Shown: in pieces, positions 14,518-21,167 of the stretch
How positions within the stretch are numbered: the first letter of the stretch is position 1
How the letters are laid out: each line of letters begins with the position of its first letter
Source of the DNA: a bacterium
GTDB lineage: Bacteria > Patescibacteriota > Microgenomatia > Levybacterales > UBA12049
Direction: 5' to 3'
Length of the DNA: 24,611 nt
Assembly: GCA_021820025.1 (NCBI GenBank)
Contig: JAKAEF010000004.1
Coordinates: 1-24,611, forward strand
Made by a program: the position numbers and the translations under genes
Notes under the pieces: model-generated
The model's input: the letters and a program-made list of their open reading frames with translations, nothing else
Database searches by the model: none
Told to the model about the DNA's origin: nothing

Positions 14518-14944
14518 GTTGTTCCTCCATTGTTTTTATAAGATTTTGTAGAATTCTAAGAAAAGCTTGTTGGTCTTCTTGCGATAAATAAGAAACTACT
14601 TTTTCCATATGTTTGGCTCTTGCTTTCATACCTTCTGCTAATAAATTCTCTCCCCGATTTGTAATAGAAATTCTGACAAGTCTTCTATCCTTTTTGTCTT
14701 CTTGTCGTACAGCCAAATCCATATCTACCAATTTATTGATTAAGCTTGTTGCAGATGGAAGTTCTATCTTAAAAAAATTTGCAATATCACTCATCGCTGA
14801 ATTTGGATGTTGGTGTAAAAAAACTAAAGCTTGGAGTTGAAGTACACTCAAATGAACAAGTTTTAAATCAGAAGTAATTTGTTCTTTTAAGAGCTTTGAG
14901 AGAACAAAAATTGCTTCGACAATAGGGTTTTGTTTAATATCCAT
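14507..14944 (-). CDS. MarR-family transcriptional regulator
   Basis: A 145-residue winged-helix regulator with the MarR pattern: N-terminal dimer helix, LSVLQLQALVFLHQHPNSAMSDIANFF, recognition helix ELPSATSLINKLVDMDLAVRQ, and the wing EDKKDRRLVRISITNRG with the conserved D-x-R-R. The last part is the dimerising helix. There is no signal or membrane segment. It heads the operon with two fusion proteins and an MFS pump, the classic EmrR/MarR arrangement in which ligand or drug binding relieves repression. The promoter and overlapping palindromes upstream support autoregulation. No Shine-Dalgarno is visible before its ATG. Confidence 0.93.
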   Translation of the reverse strand: MDIKQNPIVEAIFVLSKLLKEQITSDLKLVHLSVLQLQALVFLHQHPNSAMSDIANFFKIELPSATSLINKLVDMDLAVRQEDKKDRRLVRISITNRGENLLAEGMKARAKHMEKVVSYLSQEDQQAFLRILQNLIKTMEEQHEK

Positions 14945-14949
14945 AATAT

Positions 14950-14969
14950 TTAGACAGTCTAACTGTTAG
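14950..14969. promoter_or_regulatory. MarR-type operator (two overlapping palindromes)
   Basis: TTAGAC-A-GTCTAA (14950-14962) and CTAAC-T-GTTAG (14959-14969) are perfect inverted repeats that share CTAA. They lie downstream of the marR -10, over the predicted transcript start and leader, where a bound repressor would block initiation. Confidence 0.75.
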
Positions 14970-14976
14970 AGGTTAT

Positions 14977-15005
14977 AATATAAAACAAAAAGAAGTATTT
15001 GTCAA
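14977..15005 (-). promoter_or_regulatory. Promoter of the marR efflux operon
   Basis: On the - strand, consensus TTGACA (15005-15000), a 17-bp spacer and TATATT (14982-14977). The predicted start is near 14970, giving a leader of about 26 nt that contains most of the operator. It begins only 8 nt after the stop of the 15014-15448 gene. Confidence 0.8.
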
Positions 15006-15013
15006 GGAGTTGC

Positions 15014-15448
15014 TTACCTGCGGATTGGGGTTGGAGTCTGTGCTCCCCTTCTGGAGCCTTGGTGAATCTCTTGTATTGCACCACTTCCCCCAGAAAGGAC
15101 AAGTCTTTCAGCAACTAATGAAAGGCCTGCCGTATGAGGAATAGTGGCGTATGCAGCCACATCCATAGCTGTTCCTCCCATAATTGCTACAACACCTTTA
15201 AAAAAATTGACATGTGGATCATGGTGATATGATAAAGCTTTTGTTAATCCTGGCATTGGCCAGTGAAGTAAAAATGCTTCTAGTCTATTTATACCAGCTT
15301 GATGCCTATTCTTAGGAGGTATTCTTTTTATGTCAGTAACCCCAAGAAGGTCTATGCCTGCTCGCCCAACTGCCCGTAACCCCCTACCCGCTCCTCTTGC
15401 AAGAGTTCTGCCAAGATGCCTTTGTTTTTTCTCTGCATTTTCTGGCAT
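15014..15448 (-). CDS. Orphan basic protein of unknown function
   Basis: A 144-residue protein I do not recognise. Residues 1-60 are strongly basic with repeated Arg-Gly/Ala-Arg patterns (GRTLARGAGRGLRAVGRAG), the middle has HHDPH (about 75-79), and a moderately hydrophobic stretch (about 83-118) could be one or two weak membrane or amphipathic segments. The tail is RRGAQTPTPIRR. Its base composition and Gly/Ala/Arg/His use are clearly richer in GC than the flanking genes, which may mark recent transfer or a distinct constraint. Its own near-consensus promoter supports expression. Coding status is likely but not certain, as no family match backs it. Confidence 0.62.
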   Translation of the reverse strand: MPENAEKKQRHLGRTLARGAGRGLRAVGRAGIDLLGVTDIKRIPPKNRHQAGINRLEAFLLHWPMPGLTKALSYHHDPHVNFFKGVVAIMGGTAMDVAAYATIPHTAGLSLVAERLVLSGGSGAIQEIHQGSRRGAQTPTPIRR

Positions 15449-15457
15449 ATCGACTAG

Positions 15458-15486
15458 GTTATATCACTGCATGAAGTGCTTGTCAA
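15458..15486 (-). promoter_or_regulatory. Strong promoter of the orphan gene
   Basis: On the - strand, consensus TTGACA (15486-15481), a 17-bp spacer and TATAAC (15463-15458), 9 nt before the ATG at 15448. The spacer contains CACTTCATGCAGTG, a 14-bp palindrome with one mismatched pair, which could be an operator. Confidence 0.75.
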
Positions 15487-15499
15487 ATCATCTATTCAA

Positions 15500-15519
15500 A
15501 GCCTGCCAGGGCACAGGCT
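15500..15519 (-). terminator. Possible terminator of the MacAB-like operon
   Basis: AGCCTG (15500-15505) pairs with CAGGCT (15514-15519) across an 8-nt loop, about 9 nt after the DUF5666 stop at 15528. It is one of the few GC-rich stems here, but only TTT follows on the - strand, so termination may be partial. Confidence 0.45.
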
Positions 15520-15527
15520 CTGAAATG

Positions 15528-15953
15528 TTATTGAGCTGGAGTTGGAGTAACTGCACTTCTAAAATTTGGATTAAGAAAGATTGTATCCGCAGTTTCTGAT
15601 CCATCGGAATTTGGTGTACCTATGATCATTATTCTATCTCCAGTTTTAATATCGGATAAGCTTGCGGTATCTGTTTTACTGAATTTTGTATTTGATGAAA
15701 GTAAAATTATTTTACTACTGCCATCATTCAGTTTTATTGTAAGACTATTTGCATCTTGGCTTATTACTTGGCCAGTACTACCGTTGCCGGCTCTGTTTCC
15801 AAATCGTGTTCCTGTACCATTTCTCATTGCTACAAAATTATTTGTTGGATTTGAAGTTACTTTTGATTTCTCAAATTGCATACCGCCAAAAAATCCAGCT
15901 CCTGCGACAATTATTGCTATTAAAACAGTAATTATAATTTGATTTGTTTTCAT
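15528..15953 (-). CDS. Membrane-anchored DUF5666-type protein
   Basis: A 141-residue protein with an N-terminal membrane helix (about 5-25), a Gly/Asn/Arg-rich linker (about 40-58) and a small beta-barrel (about 59-128) with the DUF5666 pattern: GQVISQDANSLTIKLNDG, a Ser/Thr-rich strand, then DIKTGDRIMIIG. A Pro/Thr-rich tail TPTPAQ follows. The domain resembles OB-like or lipocalin-like solute-binding barrels, but its role is unknown. A near-perfect Shine-Dalgarno AAAGGAGGTG precedes the ATG by 5 nt, suggesting high output. It is the last gene of the MacAB-like operon, 20 nt after the permease, so an accessory role at the outer face of that exporter is plausible. Confidence 0.8.
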   Translation of the reverse strand: MKTNQIIITVLIAIIVAGAGFFGGMQFEKSKVTSNPTNNFVAMRNGTGTRFGNRAGNGSTGQVISQDANSLTIKLNDGSSKIILLSSNTKFSKTDTASLSDIKTGDRIMIIGTPNSDGSETADTIFLNPNFRSAVTPTPAQ

Positions 15954-15973
15954 TTTTCACCTCCTTTCAATAG

Positions 15974-17200
15974 TTATTCGTAGCGTAATGCCTCTATTGG
16001 TTGTAAATTTGCTGCTCTTTGCGCAGGATACCATCCAAAAAGAATGCCAATTCCAGCAGAAACAGCAAAGGCTAATAATACAGATGGGATTGAAACGACA
16101 AAAAGCGAACGTGTCATAACAGAATATCCATACGAGAATGCAATTCCTAAAATTACTCCAATAATTCCTCCAATAAAGGTAAGCATAATCGCTTCGATTA
16201 AAAATTGCGTTGTAATAGTTTTCTTCTTTGCACCAAGCGCTTTTCGAAGACCTATTTCTCGGGTTCTTTCATTCACAGTGACTAACATTATATTCATAAT
16301 TCCTATTCCTCCAACTAATAAGGAAATTGCGGCAACTCCAGACAAAAGTGCGGTAAATGTTCCTGTCGTTTGTGATGCAGCATTTAAAATATCTGATTGA
16401 GAAAAAATACTGAAATCAGCTTTGCTTGGATCTGATAATTTATGTCTCGCTAAAAGTAAGTACCCAATTTGATTTTCTGCGGTATTCATAACATCTGGAG
16501 TTTTTGCAGAAACTGCAATACTTGTAACATAATCAATGCCAAAAATTTGTTGTTGTGCAGTTGTAATTGGAATAACAACTATATCGTCTCTGTTTGCAAA
16601 TCCTGATCCTCCCTTAGAGGCTGTTATACCAATAACTCTAAACGCAACTTTGTTTATTCTTATTGTTTGTCCAATAGGATTTGGATTATTTGGAAAAAGA
16701 TCAGTGACAACTTGTGGACCTACCACTGCAACTTTAGCAATTGAGTCAACATCTTGCTGTGTAATAAAGGTTCCCGATTCCATGGTAACATTATTGACAT
16801 TTATATACTCAGTAGTGGAGCCAATTACTTGTGTATTAGAATTATTATTCCCTGCTGTAACTTGTGCTCTTCTTGAAACTTCTGGGTCGACAGCAGCAAC
16901 AGCTGTTACTTGTGAAGACGTTTGAATTGCTTTTGCATCGTCGTAGGTTAATGTTGTCCCTCCACCAATTGCCCCTCTAATTCCTCCAGTACTGGTTGCG
17001 CCTGGAATAACTGTTAACAAGTTAGATCCCAAGGATTGAATTTGCGATTGTACTGATTGTTGAGTTGCTTGTCCTAATGAAATAAGTGCAATCACGCTTC
17101 CGATGCCAATCACGATTCCCAAAATTGCCAAACCGGTACGCATTTTATTTAATGTTAGTGTTCCAATACTTTCGGTAATTGATTCAAATAGCTCTTTCAT
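15974..17200 (-). CDS. MacB-like ABC exporter permease (FtsX fold)
   Basis: A 408-residue permease of the MacB/LolE type. TM1 (about 22-44, TGLAILGIVIGIGSVIALISLG) is followed by a large extracytoplasmic domain (about 45-275) and three C-terminal helices. The FtsX signature appears after TM2 as NERTREIGLRKALGAKKKTI, and the end is GWYPAQRAANLQPIEALRYE. Unlike E. coli MacB the ATPase is a separate gene, as in the Gram-positive and CPR versions. The gene follows the ATPase after 2 nt without its own ribosome site, so translation is coupled. Such pumps use mechanotransmission to push peptides, lipids or drugs out; the cargo here is unknown. Confidence 0.93.
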   Translation of the reverse strand: MKELFESITESIGTLTLNKMRTGLAILGIVIGIGSVIALISLGQATQQSVQSQIQSLGSNLLTVIPGATSTGGIRGAIGGGTTLTYDDAKAIQTSSQVTAVAAVDPEVSRRAQVTAGNNNSNTQVIGSTTEYINVNNVTMESGTFITQQDVDSIAKVAVVGPQVVTDLFPNNPNPIGQTIRINKVAFRVIGITASKGGSGFANRDDIVVIPITTAQQQIFGIDYVTSIAVSAKTPDVMNTAENQIGYLLLARHKLSDPSKADFSIFSQSDILNAASQTTGTFTALLSGVAAISLLVGGIGIMNIMLVTVNERTREIGLRKALGAKKKTITTQFLIEAIMLTFIGGIIGVILGIAFSYGYSVMTRSLFVVSIPSVLLAFAVSAGIGILFGWYPAQRAANLQPIEALRYE

Positions 17201-17202
17201 AG

Positions 17203-17928
17203 TTATTCAATATTTTTATTGTGTTTTGCAAGTTTTTGTCTGTTTTTTTCATCTTTTATAATTTTCCCATCCTTTACATGAATAATTCTTTTTGCATGAG
17301 AAGCAATATCTGGTTCGTGGGTAATCATAATAATCGTATGTCCTTGGGAATTAATATCTTGAAAAATTGCCATCACTTCTTCAGCTTGTGCTGATGCAAT
17401 ATTTCCTGTTGGTTCATCTGCTAATAAAATTGCTGGATTCATAACAAGAGCGCGAGCTATGGCAACACGTTGTTGTTGCCCCCCAGAAATTTGATTAGAA
17501 GTATGATACATTCTATGTCCCAAGCCTACCATTTCTAAATATTTTTTTGCTGTGTCTTCACGTTTTTCTAATGGAATTTCTGCATAACGCATTGGAAGCA
17601 TAACGTTTTTTAATACTGTAGTTCTTGGTAACAAATTAAATGCTTGAAAAATAAATCCGATTTTTCTATTTCTAATATCTGCCAGTTGATCATCTGTTAA
17701 ATTCTCTACATTTTCCCCATCTAAAATATAAGTTCCGGAAGTTGGAGTATCAAGAGCTCCCAAAATATGCATTAACGTAGATTTTCCAGATCCAGAAGGG
17801 CCCATAATGGCAAGAAATTCACCTTTATTCACTGCAAATGAGACATTGTCTAATGCCACGGTTTCCATAGCCTCTGTTTTGTAAATTTTTGATATATGAT
17901 TAATTTGAATGGTCGTATCGGTAGTCAC
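17203..17928 (-). CDS. MacB/LolD-like ABC exporter ATPase
   Basis: A 241-residue ATPase with Walker A GPSGSGKST (about 42-50), the LolD/MacB-specific GALDTPTSGTY and RNRKIGFIFQAFNLLPR (Q-loop), signature SGGQQQRVAIARAL, Walker B ILLADEPTGN and switch THEPDIA. The D-loop reads GNIASAQ where most relatives have GNLDS, so the usual Asp is Ala. It starts with GTG at 17928; GGAGG lies 7 nt before, inside the last Gly codons of the fusion-protein gene. A Lys-rich tail follows the fold. It is cytosolic, driving the FtsX-fold permease encoded next. Confidence 0.93.
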   Translation of the reverse strand: MTTDTTIQINHISKIYKTEAMETVALDNVSFAVNKGEFLAIMGPSGSGKSTLMHILGALDTPTSGTYILDGENVENLTDDQLADIRNRKIGFIFQAFNLLPRTTVLKNVMLPMRYAEIPLEKREDTAKKYLEMVGLGHRMYHTSNQISGGQQQRVAIARALVMNPAILLADEPTGNIASAQAEEVMAIFQDINSQGHTIIMITHEPDIASHAKRIIHVKDGKIIKDEKNRQKLAKHNKNIE

Positions 17929-17931
17929 GAA

Positions 17932-19236
17932 TTATCCTCCTCTTCCGACCCCGCCAAATACTCTCCCTCCAAATGAACTAAATGGAGAAGATCCTCCGGA
18001 AGAAGTAGTTGCTGTAAATCCTGTTACAACTGTTTGTCCCTCGGTAAGTCCTGAAACAATTTCTGTATCGGTATCTGAGGATATACCGATTTCGACAGGT
18101 ACAACGGTAATTTTCCCATTTTTCAGAACTCTGACGGTACTTTGTCCACCAGTTGATTGGACTGCCGTTGTTGGTACTTCAAGGACATCATTTTTAACAG
18201 CAACAATAATGTTTGCTGTTGTACTCATATTCGGCAAAATGTGGGTATCTGGAACGTCTAGTTGAATAATTGCAGGATAGGTTGTCACACCACTGGTGAC
18301 AGTCCCTGTTGTATTTATTCCTAAAACTTTACCGGTAAATGTTTTGTTTGGTAATGCATCAAATGTGATGGTTGCTTTTTGTCCTGCTTTAACCTGAGCA
18401 GCGTCTAATTCTGAAAGATTTACGGTAATGACCGGATTGCCTGGATTTATAATACTGGCAACGGTTTGTGAAGAAACTGTGTTAGTAGAAGTAGAAGTTG
18501 TATTTGTAATCTGCATTCCTGGAACAATATTTATATCACCCATTGTTCCACTACTTGGTGAAGTAATCGTATTTGATAACTGTTGGTATGAAAGCCATGC
18601 ATTGGTTAAAGATGCTTGATCTTGAGTAATAACCTGTTGCTGGTTTTGGTAATTTGCTTCTGCATTTAACCAGTTATCTTGTGTCGTTGTAAAATCCGGT
18701 AAGGTTCTGTTTGATGTAATTGGCGAACCGTCTGGATTTTGATAGGTAGAATTTGTTGCTTTCTGATAAAACAAGTTCCAGTTGGTATACATAGTTGATT
18801 GTAAACTATATAATTTTGCTTGATCTGCTGCCAATACAGATTTTGCGGAGAGATAAGATGCCCATGCAGCAGCTTCTTTTTGTTGACCTTGTGTATCTAG
18901 AGAAAGTTTTGCAATTGTTTGTCCTGCTGTAACGGTATCTCCGTTTTTAACATCTACTTCTGTTACCACACCACTTGCTTGTGTACTAACACTTACTCTG
19001 TTTGCAACTGCAACGGTGCCAGATTCGCCTAACGATTGAACAATTGTTCCTTTTTGGACGGTTGCGGTTTGGTAGCTTGGAGTTGCTTTCTTGGGCCCGA
19101 AAATATTCCATCCACCAACAACAAGAATTAAAATTACCAGGAGAATGATAAGCTTCTTTTTATTTTTTCCTATAAATATATTTATCTTTTCTAAAACTCC
19201 GGAAGGGGGTGCCTGAGTTTTTGTATCTTTTTCCAT
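17932..19236 (-). CDS. MacA-like membrane-fusion protein
   Basis: A 434-residue adaptor with a membrane helix (about 27-46), a first lipoyl half GVVTEVDVKNGDTVTAGQTIAKL, a helical hairpin (about 117-222), a second half ITSPSSGTMGDINIVPGMQI, a beta-barrel with KAGQKATITFDALPNKTFTGKV, and a membrane-proximal domain with LPNMSTTANIIV and GLTEGQTVVTGF. It ends in a Gly/Ser/Phe-rich tail (SSGGSSPFSSFGGRVFGGVGRGG, abbreviated positions 409-434) that is not part of classical MacA and may be flexible or self-associating. Its final Gly codons double as the ribosome site of the ATPase gene. It should link the FtsX-fold permease to the cell exterior. Confidence 0.9.
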   Translation of the reverse strand: MEKDTKTQAPPSGVLEKINIFIGKNKKKLIILLVILILVVGGWNIFGPKKATPSYQTATVQKGTIVQSLGESGTVAVANRVSVSTQASGVVTEVDVKNGDTVTAGQTIAKLSLDTQGQQKEAAAWASYLSAKSVLAADQAKLYSLQSTMYTNWNLFYQKATNSTYQNPDGSPITSNRTLPDFTTTQDNWLNAEANYQNQQQVITQDQASLTNAWLSYQQLSNTITSPSSGTMGDINIVPGMQITNTTSTSTNTVSSQTVASIINPGNPVITVNLSELDAAQVKAGQKATITFDALPNKTFTGKVLGINTTGTVTSGVTTYPAIIQLDVPDTHILPNMSTTANIIVAVKNDVLEVPTTAVQSTGGQSTVRVLKNGKITVVPVEIGISSDTDTEIVSGLTEGQTVVTGFTATTSSGGSSPFSSFGGRVFGGVGRGG

Positions 19237-19252
19237 ATAATAATAATTTCAT

Positions 19253-19258
19253 TTTATA
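19253..19258 (-). promoter_or_regulatory. Candidate -10 of the MacAB-like operon
   Basis: On the - strand TATAAA, 16 nt before the ATG at 19236. The expected -35 position is poor, so an activator would be needed. TAAATA (- strand, 19284-19279) is an alternative -10 with the same 20-bp distance to the regulator box as in the response-regulator promoter. Confidence 0.4.
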
Positions 19259-19281
19259 CCCAGGCCCCTGTACCTGGGTAT
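19256..19281. repeat. 9-bp perfect inverted repeat in the MacAB promoter region
   Basis: ATACCCAGG (19256-19264) and CCTGGGTAT (19273-19281) flank CCCCTGTA. It is unusually GC-rich for this DNA, overlaps the candidate -10, and is not followed by a T-run on either strand. It therefore looks like an operator or a 5'-leader hairpin rather than a terminator. Confidence 0.65.
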
Positions 19282-19304
19282 TTACAACAAAATAGTCTTT
19301 TCAC

Positions 19305-19321
19305 CTGAAAAAATGCTGAGA
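19305..19321 (-). promoter_or_regulatory. Response-regulator box upstream of the MacAB-like operon
   Basis: On the - strand TCTCAG-CATTT-TTTCAG, a tandem repeat with an 11-bp period, typical of OmpR/PhoB-family sites. Its core TCAGCATTTTTTCAG recurs exactly upstream of the regulator gene (21075-21089). Confidence 0.65.
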
Positions 19322-19324
19322 ACA

Positions 19325-20362
19325 TTATTTTGCTGTATCTTCAGGTAAAACTACGATAAATGTTGTTCCTTCATTTAAATTACTTTCTGCTGTTATGACT
19401 CCATTATGAAGAGCTACAATTTTTTTTGCAATAGAAAGTCCAAGTCCGTAACCAGGAATTTCTTGTTTGGTTCTCGATTTATCAGCCCTAAAAAATCTAT
19501 CAAAAATAAAAGGTAAATCTTCTTTTGGAATTCCTACTCCATTATCCGAAACAGAAATAATAACTTTATTTTCCGTTTTTTTAGCATTTATAGTAACAGA
19601 TTTTTTTTCTGGACTATATTTAATTGCATTGTCAAGTAAAATAACAAAAACTTCTGTCATGCTTTTTTTATCTGCAAAAATAGAAATTTTTGGAACTATA
19701 ATTTCAATATTAATTTTCTTTTGCTGTGCCATTATTGAAACCTTTTCCAGTGCATCTTGCAGCACTTCTCTGAGAGAAATATTTGTTCTATAAAAATTAC
19801 CATTAGGTTTTTGATATTGTGTAAGTTTTATTAAATCTGCAGAAAGGGCCTGCAAATTATTTACCTCTTCCAAATTACTTTCCAGTACCTCTTTTGCTTT
19901 TTTAGCAGTTAAATTTTTATTGCGCAAATTGACTTCTATAGCAGTTTTTAAAGACGTAATAGGGGTATTGAGTTCATGAGAGGCATCTGTAATAAACCTA
20001 TGTTGCTCATCTAGCATCTCTTGTATTGGCTTAAGTGTTTGTCCTGCTAGAAAATATCCAGCAAGCGCAGATAAAATAAGAATAATTACGTTTACATCTA
20101 CAAGTGCAATAAGAACACGTGTTCTGGCTTCGCTAACGACATCTGTATCGACAGTAGCAGAATCAGCAATAACTGTTCCGTTTGGTAAAAAACGTACTCT
20201 AACTTGTCCAGAATCACTTTCTAAATGAGTTTTCTCTATCTGTAACAACCTGTTAAACTCTCGTTGGGCTCCGGAATAAATAAAAAAACTAAAAGCAATA
20301 CTGATTGCCATAATAATAAGTAAATACCATGCTGTTAATTTAAGTCTTGCTTTGTGAAACAT
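19325..20362 (-). CDS. Two-component sensor histidine kinase
   Basis: A 345-residue HisKA kinase. TM1 (about 11-30) and TM2 (about 83-106) bracket a sensor loop of only about 52 residues, so the stimulus may be read within the membrane or from the exporter. A HAMP-like stretch QTLKPIQEMLDEQ follows. The H-box is FITDASHELNTPITSL with phospho-accepting H129. The catalytic domain has N-box LLDNAIKYSP, G1 DNGVGIP, F-box FDRFFRA and G2 GYGLGLSIA, all intact. The ATG shares its first base with the regulator's stop codon, so the two are coupled. The exporter operon with the regulator box lies immediately downstream. Confidence 0.94.
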   Translation of the reverse strand: MFHKARLKLTAWYLLIIMAISIAFSFFIYSGAQREFNRLLQIEKTHLESDSGQVRVRFLPNGTVIADSATVDTDVVSEARTRVLIALVDVNVIILILSALAGYFLAGQTLKPIQEMLDEQHRFITDASHELNTPITSLKTAIEVNLRNKNLTAKKAKEVLESNLEEVNNLQALSADLIKLTQYQKPNGNFYRTNISLREVLQDALEKVSIMAQQKKINIEIIVPKISIFADKKSMTEVFVILLDNAIKYSPEKKSVTINAKKTENKVIISVSDNGVGIPKEDLPFIFDRFFRADKSRTKQEIPGYGLGLSIAKKIVALHNGVITAESNLNEGTTFIVVLPEDTAK

Positions 20363-21042
20363 TACTTTTTTTCTCCTATTTTGTATCCAAATCCTCTTAT
20401 TGTATGAATAAGTTGCTCCTTCTTGGGAAATGGTTTATCTATTTTGTTTCGTAAATATCCAATAAATACTTCAACGGTATTGGGTAAAATATTTGCGTCG
20501 TAATTCCATACATGACGTATAATTTGGTCTTTTGTTACGGTTTTATTTGCATGTCGTAACAAAAATTCAAGCAAAGAAAATTCTTTTGCAGAAAGAGAGA
20601 TGTGCTTATTAGCACGCTTTACTTCATATGAGGTTGTATCCAATGTTAAATCCGAAACTTTTAACGTTGTCTCGATTGCTTTGTGCGGCCTTCTGGTTAA
20701 AGCTTTAATTCTTGCTAATAATTCCTCAAAAGCAAATGGTTTCGTTAAATAGTCGTCTGCTCCGAGATTGAGTCCTTCAACTTTATCTTGTAATTGCGCT
20801 TTTGCTGTAAGCATGATAATTGGAGTATGGTTGTTCTCCATACGCAATTTTTTGCATATTTCCATACCCTCCATTCCGGGAAGGAGCCTATCAAGAATAA
20901 TTGCATCGTAGGTCTCGGCAGTAGCCAGATCATAGCCTTCTATCCCTGTATATGCTATATCAACAACATAATGTTCTTGCTCTAGTCCTTGCTTAATAGC
21001 GTTAGCAATTTTATGTTCATCTTCTATAAGTAAGAGTTTCAT
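20362..21042 (-). CDS. OmpR/PhoB-family response regulator
   Basis: A 226-residue regulator. The receiver (about 1-118) has acidic pocket E7-D8, phospho-acceptor D51 (IILDRLLPGMEG), the Thr of MLTAK and the Lys of LTKPFAFEELLARI. The C-terminal winged helix (about 127-226) contains ISLSAKEFSLLEFLLRH and HTIRGFGYKI. I start it at the ATG at 21042: the in-frame ATG at 21057 overlaps the -10 TATAAT, which lies 6 nt before 21042. It is co-translated with its kinase. A tandem TTTCAG box over the weak -35 suggests positive autoregulation, and the same box precedes the MacAB-like exporter operon. Confidence 0.94.
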   Translation of the reverse strand: MKLLLIEDEHKIANAIKQGLEQEHYVVDIAYTGIEGYDLATAETYDAIILDRLLPGMEGMEICKKLRMENNHTPIIMLTAKAQLQDKVEGLNLGADDYLTKPFAFEELLARIKALTRRPHKAIETTLKVSDLTLDTTSYEVKRANKHISLSAKEFSLLEFLLRHANKTVTKDQIIRHVWNYDANILPNTVEVFIGYLRNKIDKPFPKKEQLIHTIRGFGYKIGEKK

Positions 21043-21048
21043 ACTATT

Positions 21049-21054
21049 ATTATA
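21049..21054 (-). promoter_or_regulatory. -10 of the two-component operon
   Basis: Consensus TATAAT on the - strand, 6 nt before the ATG at 21042, so the mRNA should be leaderless. The -35 position (about 21072-21077, CAGTTT) is poor and is covered by the regulator box. Confidence 0.7.
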
Positions 21055-21074
21055 CATCTCTATAGCAACTTAAA

Positions 21075-21091
21075 CTGAAAAAATGCTGAAA
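21075..21091 (-). promoter_or_regulatory. Response-regulator box upstream of its own gene
   Basis: On the - strand TTTCAG-CATTT-TTTCAG, an exact direct repeat with an 11-bp period, centred about 41 bp before the predicted transcript start and overlapping the -35 position, as in PhoB-type activated promoters. Confidence 0.65.
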
Positions 21092-21125
21092 TACCAATGA
21101 AAGATTATTAATTTATATTTTTTTA

Positions 21126-21134
21126 TGGTATGAT
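21126..21134 (+). promoter_or_regulatory. Extended -10 promoter of the deacetylase gene
   Basis: TGG-TATGAT, 33 nt before the ATG at 21168, giving a leader of about 27 nt. There is no clear -35 and no strong Shine-Dalgarno. Confidence 0.5.
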
Positions 21135-21167
21135 AAAAATGAATCTACTGCTTGCACCCCATACACT

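Noticed and set aside
16399..16415. Third copy of the response-regulator box (14 of 17 matches)
   Set aside because: It lies inside the permease coding sequence, the hexamer repeat is broken, and A-rich codons explain it.
12767..19236. Outer-membrane efflux complex implied by fusion proteins
   Set aside because: No TolC-like channel is present, and such adaptors are common in single-membrane bacteria.
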